64,000 nt of DNA, taken from JANLYQ01 sp031365725 (GTDB taxonomy: Bacteria; Actinomycetota; Actinomycetes; JACCUZ01). Positions 45,158 through 53,056 of the stretch are shown in pieces. The notes under the pieces are model-generated. The model was not told the DNA's origin. It worked only from the letters and a program-made list of their open reading frames with translations, and searched no databases. How positions within the stretch are numbered: position 1 is the stretch's first letter; each line of letters starts with the position of its first letter. The stretch is from the NCBI GenBank assembly GCA_031365725.1, contig JANLYQ010000065.1, forward strand, positions 9,439-73,438, given 5' to 3'. Position numbers and translations under genes: made by a program.

Positions 45158-46059
45158 TCCCCCTTCCTGAACCCAACACGATCACGCGGCCCTATCGCGG
45201 GCTGTCAGTCCAGGAGACCGAGGTCCCCTTGACCGAGCTGGACCTGATCGCGTCCCTGCTCGGCCGCGAGGTCTATCGGCGTACCGACTATCTGGTGCTG
45301 CGTAACGGTACGGCCACCGCGCTGGTCGCCGTACGCAAGGAGTCTCTGGAGCCGTTGTTCTCCCCGGTGGTCGAGGCCAGAGTTCTGGCGGGGCCGGACC
45401 AGGTCGTCTGGGTCGAGTCGCCAGACACCGACGTCGGCAACGCGACCGCACTCGCGCGTGCAGCGCTGGCGCACGCCCAGCCGGAGGCGCTCGCCTACGT
45501 CGTGCACGGTCGCTACCAGCACGTGAACTTTATCTGGGCGCCGGCACCGGTCCGGATCAGAGTCACCGAGGTGGTGCCGCCCGAACCGGCCAAGCTGTAT
45601 GCGATGGCCGAGCAGGTCGTGGCCTTCGACGAGGACCTGCCGCCGGTGGAGCTCGTGCTGGACGCCGTCGACATCCGCGAGCTTGCCGACGCCCACCCCT
45701 CGCCCGGCTATCTCCTGCCCTGCCGTGGCGCGGGGGTCGACCTGCCCGGCGACGTGGCCTTCCTCGACACCCGACCCGAGGTGCGCGAGGACTGGCTGCT
45801 CATCGGGTGCGAGCGGTCGCTGCAGTTCCACCGGCACTTCTACGGCGACGAGCCGGCCCGGGTCGACATCTGTCCCCGGAAACGAGCGGCACCGGCCGGA
45901 GACGATCTCGCCCTGGTGAAGTGCTGCCTGCTCGAACGAGGCGTCGAGCACGAGCCGGGACGGGCGGTGGTGCCCTGGGGCACCAGCCTCGACGAGATCC
46001 GGATCGCCCTGCGCAGCCTCACCGGGGTGGACGCACCGGTGCGCGCCGAGATCGGCTGA
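45154..46059 (+). CDS. Unknown protein inside the CoM biosynthesis operon
   Basis: This 301-residue soluble protein was not recognised. It overlaps the comA stop by 4 bases and ends 9 bases before the next start, so it is translated with the CoM enzymes. Visible features are YVVHGRYQHVNFIWAP (His-rich, about 115-130), PPEPAKLYAMAEQVVAFDEDLPPVELVLDAV, LLPCRGAGVDLPGDVAF, LLIGCERSLQFHRHFYGDEP, VDICPRKRAA and LALVKCCLLERGVEHEPG. The five Cys and several His could bind metal or carry sulfur. No signal peptide or membrane segment is seen. Position suggests one of the late CoM steps (decarboxylation, thiolation or reduction) or a chaperone. Confidence 0.82.
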   Translation: MIPLPEPNTITRPYRGLSVQETEVPLTELDLIASLLGREVYRRTDYLVLRNGTATALVAVRKESLEPLFSPVVEARVLAGPDQVVWVESPDTDVGNATALARAALAHAQPEALAYVVHGRYQHVNFIWAPAPVRIRVTEVVPPEPAKLYAMAEQVVAFDEDLPPVELVLDAVDIRELADAHPSPGYLLPCRGAGVDLPGDVAFLDTRPEVREDWLLIGCERSLQFHRHFYGDEPARVDICPRKRAAPAGDDLALVKCCLLERGVEHEPGRAVVPWGTSLDEIRIALRSLTGVDAPVRAEIG

Positions 46060-46068
46060 CCTCCCCTG

Positions 46069-47430
46069 ATGGCCGCGCACCTCACCGATTCGGTGGTCTA
46101 CGGCCATCTGTGGAGCACGGCCGAGGTGCACGACCTGCTCGACGACTCCGGCCGGTTCCGGGCGTGGCTGGAGATCCTCGCCGCGCTCGCCGAGGCCCAG
46201 GCGGAGGTCGGACTGTTGCCCGCGGACGCGGCTCTCGCGATCAGAGCCGTCGCCGACGACGGGTTGCTCGACCTCGACGAGGTGGCGGAGCAGACCCGGT
46301 CGACCGGTCACTCGACCCTCGGTCTGATCCGGGTGCTGCAGGGGATGCTGCCTCCTGCGGCCCGCGAGTGGGTCTACTACGGCGCGACGGTGCAGGACCT
46401 CTCCGACACCTGGACCAGCCTGGTGATGCAACGGATGGGAGACATCGCCGAACGCGACCTGGGCCGCATCCAGGACGCGGCTCTCACCCTGGCCCGTGAC
46501 CACAGGGACACGGCGATGTGCGGGCGCACCCATGGCCAGCCCGGTCTGCCGATCACCTTCGGGTTCAAGGCCGCCGTGTGGGCGGCCGAGCTCGGGAGAC
46601 ACCGCGACCGTCTTGCCCAGGGCCGGGCCCGCTGGGAGGTCGCGCAGCTCGGCGGGGCGCTGGGCACCATGTCGTTCTGGGGCACGGGCGCCCTGCCGTT
46701 GCTCGACGCCTTCTCCCGTCGGGTGGGGCTCGCCGCCCCCGACATCGCCTGGACCACGGCCCGCGACCGGGTGGCCGAGTTCATGACCTTCCTCGCGATG
46801 ATGACGGCCACCCTGGGGAAGATCGGCAATGAGGTCTACCAGCTGCAACGTCCCGAGATCGGCGAGTTGTCCGAGCCGTTCGTCGCCGGCCAGGTCGGCA
46901 GCATCACCATGCCGCACAAGCGCAACCCCGAGCTCGCGGAACACCTGGGGACGCTGGCCCGCGTCGTGCGGGCCGATGCCGGCGTGACCCTCGAGGGCAT
47001 GGTGCACGAGCACGAGCGAGACGGGCGCGCCTGGAAAGCCGAGTGGTTGGTCTTGCCCGAAGCCTGCCTGTTGAGCGCGACGGCACTGGACCTGGCCGCC
47101 CGCCTGCTCGAGGGCCTGGAGGTGCACGCGGACCGGATGCTCGCCAACATCGGTGCGCGCGAGGGCTACGTGCTCTCCGAAGCGGTGCTGCGCATACTCA
47201 CCGACAAGATCGGCAAGCACGCCGCGCAGCACGTCGTGTACGAGGCGACGATGGCCGGCATCGAGCAAGGCGTCGCTCTCGCCACGGCACTACAACGTCA
47301 TCCCACGATCACCGAAGCCCTGACCGACGCCGAGCTGGCGGCCGTCCTCGACGCCCACAGCGCACTGAGTGCCAGCGGTGCCTTCGTCGACCGGGTGCTC
47401 GCCGCGGCGACCCGGGCCACGCCCCCATGA
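46069..47430 (+). CDS. Aspartase/fumarase-superfamily lyase, XcbC-like (adenylosuccinate-lyase fold)
   Basis: This 453-residue all-helical lyase has GATVQDLSDTW (105-115), CGRTHGQPGLP (H155) and the signature loop GSITMPHKRNP (277-287) with catalytic Ser S278. In Xanthobacter the superfamily member XcbC1 eliminates phosphate from phosphosulfolactate to give sulfoacrylate. This protein follows comA and the unknown gene and so most likely does that. It resembles adenylosuccinate lyase or carboxymuconate cycloisomerase by sequence, but no purine or protocatechuate genes are near. Its stop overlaps the next start (ATGA). Confidence 0.87.
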   Translation: MAAHLTDSVVYGHLWSTAEVHDLLDDSGRFRAWLEILAALAEAQAEVGLLPADAALAIRAVADDGLLDLDEVAEQTRSTGHSTLGLIRVLQGMLPPAAREWVYYGATVQDLSDTWTSLVMQRMGDIAERDLGRIQDAALTLARDHRDTAMCGRTHGQPGLPITFGFKAAVWAAELGRHRDRLAQGRARWEVAQLGGALGTMSFWGTGALPLLDAFSRRVGLAAPDIAWTTARDRVAEFMTFLAMMTATLGKIGNEVYQLQRPEIGELSEPFVAGQVGSITMPHKRNPELAEHLGTLARVVRADAGVTLEGMVHEHERDGRAWKAEWLVLPEACLLSATALDLAARLLEGLEVHADRMLANIGAREGYVLSEAVLRILTDKIGKHAAQHVVYEATMAGIEQGVALATALQRHPTITEALTDAELAAVLDAHSALSASGAFVDRVLAAATRATPP

Positions 47431-48410
47431 CCGGCATCCTGTCCCTGCCCCGGGTGCCGCTTGTTGCCGGACCCACGCCGCTGATGCTCGCCCCCCGGCT
47501 CTCCGAGGACGTCGGCTGCGAGGTCTGGTTCAAGCGCGACGACCTCACCGGCGTGGGCCTGGGCGGCAACAAGGTGCGGGCCCTGGAGCTCCTCCTTGGA
47601 GAAGCCCTCGCCGTCGGCTGCGACAGCCTGGTGACCGGAGCCGGATCACAGTCGAACTGGGCCATGCTCGCCGCGCTCTGCGCCCGGCGGGTCGGGCTCG
47701 AACCTCACCTGGTGTTCTACGGCCACGAGCGGCCGGCTGCGGGGAACCACCAGCTCGCGGTGCTAGCCGGCGCACACGTGCAGTTCACCGATGACCCCGA
47801 CCGCGACTCGGTCGATGCGGCGATCGGAGAGACCGCGGGCAGGCTGCGATCGATCGGGCGTCGCCCTTACGTCCTGCCGCGCGGGGGCGCCACCGCACTG
47901 GGCGCTGTCGGCTATGCCCGAGCCAGTCTCGAGCTCACCGAGCAGCTGCTCCAGTCGCAGGTCGAGCCGGCGCAGCTGTGGCTTGCCACCGGCTCGTGCG
48001 GAACCCAGGCAGGTCTGGTCGCCGGCGCCCGCTGGCTCGGTCTCCCCTATGACGTCGTCGGCGTCAGCGTCAGCCGTCCGGTGACCGAGTGCGTGGACCG
48101 GGTGTACGGCCTGGCCTCTGCGGTGGCGGACCTGATCGGAACACCCCGAGCGGCTCGGTCGGCCGTCCTGGTGCGGACCAGTGCAGACGACCCCGGCTAC
48201 GGCATCCGGTCAGCGGCCGGGGACGCCGCCGCCGAGCTGGTCGCTCGTACCGAGAGCATCTTTCTCGACCCGGTCTTCGCCGCCAAGGCCATGGCCGAAC
48301 TGCACGCCGCGGTCGCTGCGGAGCCTCCGCCAGGCCCCGTCGTCTTCTTGGTCTCCGGCGGGGCGCCCACCTTGTTCTCGGTCCCACCGCCACACGGTCC
48401 GCCACGGTGA
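47427..48410 (+). CDS. PLP-dependent enzyme, D-cysteine desulfhydrase/ACC deaminase family (XcbE-like)
   Basis: This 327-residue fold-type II PLP enzyme has the Schiff-base Lys in GLGGNKVRALE (K49). The phosphate and carboxylate loop is GAGSQSNWAMLAALC (S74). In D-cysteine desulfhydrase and ACC deaminase this loop is usually QSNHxRQ, so the His is replaced by Trp here. YVLPRGGATALGAVGYARASLEL and ATGSCGTQAGL complete the fold. A PLP-dependent member is reported to take part in the later steps of bacterial CoM synthesis, so sulfur insertion is the likely role. It overlaps both neighbours by 4 bases. Confidence 0.85.
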   Translation: MTGILSLPRVPLVAGPTPLMLAPRLSEDVGCEVWFKRDDLTGVGLGGNKVRALELLLGEALAVGCDSLVTGAGSQSNWAMLAALCARRVGLEPHLVFYGHERPAAGNHQLAVLAGAHVQFTDDPDRDSVDAAIGETAGRLRSIGRRPYVLPRGGATALGAVGYARASLELTEQLLQSQVEPAQLWLATGSCGTQAGLVAGARWLGLPYDVVGVSVSRPVTECVDRVYGLASAVADLIGTPRAARSAVLVRTSADDPGYGIRSAAGDAAAELVARTESIFLDPVFAAKAMAELHAAVAAEPPPGPVVFLVSGGAPTLFSVPPPHGPPR

Positions 48411-49912
48411 CAGTCTCCCCGCCGCCGGGCTACCTCGGTGGCGATGCACGCATCCGCAGCGGGCCTGCACCCGAGCTCGTGTCAGCAGGCTATGCCTTGG
48501 AGACGGCCGATGCCCCGCTGCTGCACCGAGGGCTCGGACTTGCCGACCTCGCGCAGATCGTCGAGTTGGTGCGAGTCGAGGTCGTGCCTGCCGGCGTCGT
48601 CGCCCCTCTCGTCGCCACCCTGCTGGGGTGGCTCGACGTCCCAGCGGCCGCGTTCCCCTACGATCCGCTGCTCGGCGATGCCTACAACAGTCGCGAACGC
48701 GAGCTGGAGCGTCTGCACGGCCCGACGGCCGGCTGGCTGCACACGGGTCGTACCCGGCGGGAGGCTGGTCGGATCGCGTTCCGGCTGGTGCTGCGCGAGC
48801 GACTGCTCGTCCTGCACGCGGCGGTCGCACGCCTGGCCGCCGCGCTCGCCGACCAGGCCGACACGCACGCCGGCACCGTCTGGGCCGACACGACGTATCT
48901 CCAGCCGGCCCAGCCCTCCACCTTCGGCCACTACCTCGGGGCGCTCGCCGAGGAGGCGACGCGATCCGTCGAGCGGGTCGAGCGCGCGCACACCTGGGCC
49001 GACCGGTCGCCGGCCGGATCGGGCGGGGTGGGCGGCACCCGGGTCCCGCTGGACCGCGAACGTCTCGCCCGTCTGCTGGGGTTCGCGACGGTGGGCACGA
49101 ACACCCGGGACACGATGTGGGCCACCGATGGTCTCGCCGACGCGGTGCTCGCCGGCACCCAGGCCGCCACGACGGCCGACCGGCTGGCGGAGGACCTCGA
49201 GATCTTCGCGAGCCCCGCCTTCGGCTACGTCACTCTGGACACCTCACTGTGCCGGGCCTCGGTGCTCCTCCCGCAGAAGCGCAACCCCTACGCGTTGGCG
49301 GTGATCCGGTCCGGGGCCGGCACCCTCGTCGGCCGGGCGACCGGGCTGCTCGTCACCCAACGCACCCCCTCGGCGCGGACAGACAACTGGCTGCACGCCT
49401 ACGGCGAGGTCGCCACCTCACTCGAGCTCGCCGAACGGGTGGTCCACCTGGCCTCGGCGGTGGTCGAGACCCTGCAGGTGCACACCGACGTGCTCGCGGC
49501 GGGTGCGGCCGCGCACTTCACCGGCGCCACTGACCTCGCCGAAGAGCTCGTGCTCCGAGCCGGTCTGGACTACCGGTCGGCCTACCGGGTCGTGGGCCGT
49601 GCGGTCGCTGACGCGATCGAGGACGGGAGACCGGCGATCACAGCGGCCGACGTCAGCAGGTCCGCGGGCCTGGTGCTAGGCCCCGAGTGCGTGATCGCCA
49701 TCTCGTCGGCGCAGGTCGCAGCAGCCCAGGACCCCGAGCAGGTCCTGCGCACGCGTACGGCAATCGGCGGGTCGAGCCCGGAGCGGGTGCGGCAGCACGC
49801 AGCCGACGTCCGCGAGCGGTTGGCCGTCGCGACTGGGTGGCGGGCGGAACGGGAACGGCACACGGCAACTGCCGAGGCCGCGCTTATCGCGGCCGCACAC
49901 AGCCTCGCCTGA
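48407..49912 (+). CDS. Second aspartase/fumarase-superfamily protein (argininosuccinate-lyase-like), XcbD-like
   Basis: The protein has 501 residues from GTG 48407, which overlaps the upstream stop (GTGA). It resembles argininosuccinate lyase: TTYLQPAQPSTFGHYL (162-177), SGGVGGTRVP, GTNTRDTMWATDG and the signature loop ASVLLPQKRNP (284-294). It lacks arginine-pathway neighbours and closes the CoM operon. A second superfamily member (XcbD1) belongs to the Xanthobacter CoM set. A decarboxylation or addition/elimination on sulfoacrylate or its product is inferred. The exact reaction is not readable from sequence. Confidence 0.84.
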   Translation: MTVSPPPGYLGGDARIRSGPAPELVSAGYALETADAPLLHRGLGLADLAQIVELVRVEVVPAGVVAPLVATLLGWLDVPAAAFPYDPLLGDAYNSRERELERLHGPTAGWLHTGRTRREAGRIAFRLVLRERLLVLHAAVARLAAALADQADTHAGTVWADTTYLQPAQPSTFGHYLGALAEEATRSVERVERAHTWADRSPAGSGGVGGTRVPLDRERLARLLGFATVGTNTRDTMWATDGLADAVLAGTQAATTADRLAEDLEIFASPAFGYVTLDTSLCRASVLLPQKRNPYALAVIRSGAGTLVGRATGLLVTQRTPSARTDNWLHAYGEVATSLELAERVVHLASAVVETLQVHTDVLAAGAAAHFTGATDLAEELVLRAGLDYRSAYRVVGRAVADAIEDGRPAITAADVSRSAGLVLGPECVIAISSAQVAAAQDPEQVLRTRTAIGGSSPERVRQHAADVRERLAVATGWRAERERHTATAEAALIAAAHSLA

Positions 49913-49921
49913 TCGCTCGCC

Positions 49922-51487
49922 TCAGAGATCCCGCAGCTCTGTGTTGCCGGCCCGCAACCGGCACAGCTGGATGAAGTGCTCGGAGTTGAGGAAGAGCTCG
50001 TTCATCTCGGCCATCTCATCGATCGTGAGGCCATCCGGTCTCCGGAGCAGGAAGTCGAGGTACTGAAACGCGTCCTTGGCCCCGAACCCGACATGGTGAA
50101 AGCCCAGCACCCGCCGGCTCGCCGAGTCGATGACACACTTCTGGAAGCCCGAGAGCTCGGGTCGGGTGAACGCGTAGAGCATGCTTCCTTCCGAGCACGG
50201 CAGCGGGATCTCGTCCATCCCGATGCCGGCGGGGGGCATCTGGATGACCGTCACGTCGGCGTACTGTTGGCGCGCCTCGTCCTCGGTCAGACCGACCCAG
50301 GTCACCTCGTAGGTCGAGTGCAAGAAGTCCGGGTACTCCGTGAAGTCGAACTCGTACGGCTCGCCCATGATGTTGCGTGCTGCGGTCATGCCGCACTTGC
50401 GGGCCTTGAACATCTCCATCGGTGGCCCGATGAGGTCGCCGATCGCGTAGACCCCCGGCACCGAGGTGCGCATCCTGCTGTCCACGACGATCGACCCCCG
50501 GTCGTCGACCTCGACGCCGAGCGCATCGACGTACGGCTGTGAGACAGCCCGCTCGCCGGTGCCGACGAAGACGAAGTCGCACGGGATGGTCTCGGTGCTG
50601 CCGTCGGCGAGACGTACCGACACGCCGGTGACCCGGCCGTTTCCGAGGACCTCGACCGGATGGGCACCCTCGAGGATCGTCATGCCCCGCTTGCGCATGC
50701 CGTCCACAACGTACGTTCGCATGTCCTCGTCGATGTGGTGCAGGCTCGCGGTCCGCATCAGCGGGCTGCGCGTCACGATGGTGGTGTGGCAGCCGGCGGC
50801 CTGGAAGAACGAGCCGTACTCGATCGCGACCTTCGAGCCGCCGATGATCACACACCGGTTCGGCTCGTAGTCCATGTCCTCGACAAGGCTGGCGAAGTCG
50901 AACACCCCGGGCTTGTCGATGCCGGGGATCTCCGGCAGGACGGTGCGAGCTCCGGTGCCGAGCACGAGAGCACGTGCGTGGAAGCGCTCGCCGGCCACCT
51001 CGACGGTGGTGCTGTCGATGACAGTCGCCGTGGCGTTGAGGATGTACTCCATCCCCAGCTGCTCCTTGCTCTGCCAGTTCATGAAGGCGTGCGCGGAGTT
51101 CCGGCCGGCGCGGAACAGCTCCACCATGTCCAGGATGGAGGCCCGCTTCTCGTCGAACTCGGGGAACCACAGAGTGCCGCTCATCCAGCGGGCCAGGTCC
51201 AGCTCGCGAGCCGCCTCGGAGAACAGGTGGTGCGGCACGCAGGCCTGGTGCGGGCAGGAACCGCCGAGGAAGGCCCAGCGGTCGATCGTCAGCTGTCGAC
51301 CACCGCGGGCCTGCAGGTAGGCCGAACCGAACCTCCCACCGGCGCCGCCACCGACGAAGATCGCGTCGTACTCACGCGGGTCCGCGCGGTCGACGTTGTA
51401 GATCGGACCCTCGACCTCACCAGCCTCGGCTCGGTCGATCACCGAGCGCCACTCGGCCATGGTCAGGTGCAGCTCCTGGGTGTCCAT
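49922..51487 (-). CDS. xecC: 2-Ketopropyl-CoM oxidoreductase/carboxylase (2-KPCC)
   Basis: This 521-residue NADPH:disulfide oxidoreductase-type flavoprotein cleaves 2-ketopropyl-CoM and carboxylates the product to acetoacetate. FAD motif VGGGAGGRFGSAYL and the redox pair GGSCPHQACVPHHLF (C78, C83) match 2-KPCC rather than ordinary disulfide reductases (CPHNAC in Xanthobacter). At the C-terminus LFLNSEHF has Phe F499 and His H504, the diagnostic Phe-His replacing the usual His-Glu dyad. R52 and the Arg of MEMFKARKCG align with the reported CoM-sulfonate arginines (Arg56, Arg365). It is convergent with the CoM biosynthesis operon. Confidence 0.92.
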   Translation of the reverse strand: MDTQELHLTMAEWRSVIDRAEAGEVEGPIYNVDRADPREYDAIFVGGGAGGRFGSAYLQARGGRQLTIDRWAFLGGSCPHQACVPHHLFSEAARELDLARWMSGTLWFPEFDEKRASILDMVELFRAGRNSAHAFMNWQSKEQLGMEYILNATATVIDSTTVEVAGERFHARALVLGTGARTVLPEIPGIDKPGVFDFASLVEDMDYEPNRCVIIGGSKVAIEYGSFFQAAGCHTTIVTRSPLMRTASLHHIDEDMRTYVVDGMRKRGMTILEGAHPVEVLGNGRVTGVSVRLADGSTETIPCDFVFVGTGERAVSQPYVDALGVEVDDRGSIVVDSRMRTSVPGVYAIGDLIGPPMEMFKARKCGMTAARNIMGEPYEFDFTEYPDFLHSTYEVTWVGLTEDEARQQYADVTVIQMPPAGIGMDEIPLPCSEGSMLYAFTRPELSGFQKCVIDSASRRVLGFHHVGFGAKDAFQYLDFLLRRPDGLTIDEMAEMNELFLNSEHFIQLCRLRAGNTELRDL

Positions 51488-51606
51488 CGCCTGAGCATCG
51501 GTGGCGGTGGTGGACGGCGGCGAGGTCCCGACCGGGCAACGCAGGACTCGATGTTCGTCCTCCCGTGTCCAACCGCTTCGGTGGCGGCGCGGACATCGTG
51601 TGTTCC

Positions 51607-53043
51607 GTGAACAGCACCCAGGAGAAATCGTCTGGCAACGGCTCCGACACCCTTATCGCCACGTCGGTGACCGAGACCATGACCCGGGCCCGGGCCGCCC
51701 AGGCCGCGATCGCCGACTGGTCCCAGGAGCAGGTCGACGAGCTGGTGACAGCCGTCGCCTGGTCGGTGGCGCGCAAGGACCGGGCCGAGGCGCTGGCTCA
51801 GCTTGCCGTGGACGAGGGATCGTTCGGCAACTACGCCGACAAGGTCATCAAGATCAACAAACGGGTTCTCGGTGTGCTCGCGGACATGCGTGGGCTACGC
51901 ACCGTGGGGGTCGTCGAGGAGGACCCCGCCCGTGGACTGGTGAAGATCGCCAAGCCGGTGGGCGTCGTGGCGGCCCTGATCCCGACGACAGGTCCCGACG
52001 CGACCCCGCCGGTGAAGACCCTGTTTGCTCTGAAGGGCCGCAACGCCATCGTCGTGGCACCCCATCCGCGCACCCAACAGGCCACCCGAGCAGTCGTCGA
52101 CTTCATGCGCGAGGCCTGCGAGCAGGTGGGTGCACCTGCCGACCTCGTGCAGTGCGTGGGTGCACCCTCGATGGCAGCCACCCAGGAGCTGATGCGCCAG
52201 GCCGACGTGGTCGTCGCGACCGGGGGCGCCGGCATGGTGCGTGCCGCGTACAGCTCGGGCACACCGGCGTACGGCGTGGGGGTGGGCAACGCCGTGCACA
52301 TCGTCGACGAGACCGCCGACCTTGATGATGCCGCCGGTGCCATCGTGGCGGCCAAGACCTTCGACTACGCCACCAGCTGTCTGGCCGACAACGCGGTCGT
52401 CGCGGAGACCTCGATCTACGACGCGTTGCTTGCCAAGCTGGTGGCCCAGGGGGGCCACCTCTGCAGCGCCGCGGAGAAGCAGTCCCTGCAGGCCGCAATG
52501 TGGCCCGACGGCGGCGAGATCCCGTCACTGGCCGTCATCGCCAAGTCGGCTGCGACCATCGCCGCCCTTGCCGGCATCACGGTGTCACCCGAGTGCCGGT
52601 TCCTCGTGGTCGAGGAGGACGGCGTCGGCCGGGAGCACCCGTTCTCCGGCGAAAAGTTGTCCGTCGTGCTGGCGCTCTACCGCTACGACGGGGGCATCGC
52701 GGGCGCCGTCGACCGCGTGAATGCCATCACCGGCTACCAGGGCCTGGGGCACACCTGCGGGATCCACACCAGCAGCGACGCCCACGTGGATGCCGTAGCG
52801 CATGGGACCAGGACCGCGCGGGTGCTGGTCAACCAGAACCTCAACGAGGGTGCGGGCAGCCCGCGTAACGGATTGCCGTTCACTCTCAGCCTGAGCTGCG
52901 GGTCGTGGGGCGGGAACATCACGACGGAGAACGTCAACGCCCGGCACTTCCTCAACCTCACCTGGGTCTCCCGCGTGGTGCCCCGCGCAGCCATCGACGA
53001 GGACGACCTGTTCGCCGCGCACTGGGCGCGCTACGGGCGCTGA
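51607..53043 (+). CDS. CoA-acylating aldehyde dehydrogenase (sulfoacetaldehyde/succinate-semialdehyde dehydrogenase-like)
   Basis: The protein has 478 residues if started at GTG 51607; GTG 51565 and ATG 51679 are alternatives, and none has a strong ribosome-binding site. It belongs to the EutE/PduP/SauS group of aldehyde dehydrogenases. KPVGVVAALIPTTGPDATPPVKTLFALKGRNAIV forms the nucleotide site, and YATSCLADNAVV holds the catalytic Cys (C258), where most members have CASENA. GHTCGIHTSSDAHVDAVA and NQNLNEGAGSPRNGLPFTLSLSCGSWGGN are group signatures. It would turn an aldehyde into an acyl-CoA. It starts divergently from xecC. Confidence 0.85.
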   Translation: MNSTQEKSSGNGSDTLIATSVTETMTRARAAQAAIADWSQEQVDELVTAVAWSVARKDRAEALAQLAVDEGSFGNYADKVIKINKRVLGVLADMRGLRTVGVVEEDPARGLVKIAKPVGVVAALIPTTGPDATPPVKTLFALKGRNAIVVAPHPRTQQATRAVVDFMREACEQVGAPADLVQCVGAPSMAATQELMRQADVVVATGGAGMVRAAYSSGTPAYGVGVGNAVHIVDETADLDDAAGAIVAAKTFDYATSCLADNAVVAETSIYDALLAKLVAQGGHLCSAAEKQSLQAAMWPDGGEIPSLAVIAKSAATIAALAGITVSPECRFLVVEEDGVGREHPFSGEKLSVVLALYRYDGGIAGAVDRVNAITGYQGLGHTCGIHTSSDAHVDAVAHGTRTARVLVNQNLNEGAGSPRNGLPFTLSLSCGSWGGNITTENVNARHFLNLTWVSRVVPRAAIDEDDLFAAHWARYGR

Positions 53044-53056
53044 CGTAAGCGCGCGG

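Noticed and set aside
46069..49912. Purine or arginine biosynthesis genes (adenylosuccinate and argininosuccinate lyases)
   Set aside because: There are no other purine or arginine genes nearby, and both sit with comA and a PLP enzyme in one overlapping operon, which fits the CoM pathway better.
49922..51487. Mycothione or mercuric reductase
   Set aside because: The CPHQACVPHHLF redox region and the Phe-His at the C-terminus (F499, H504) match 2-KPCC, whereas these reductases have CxxxxC in a different context and a His-Glu dyad.
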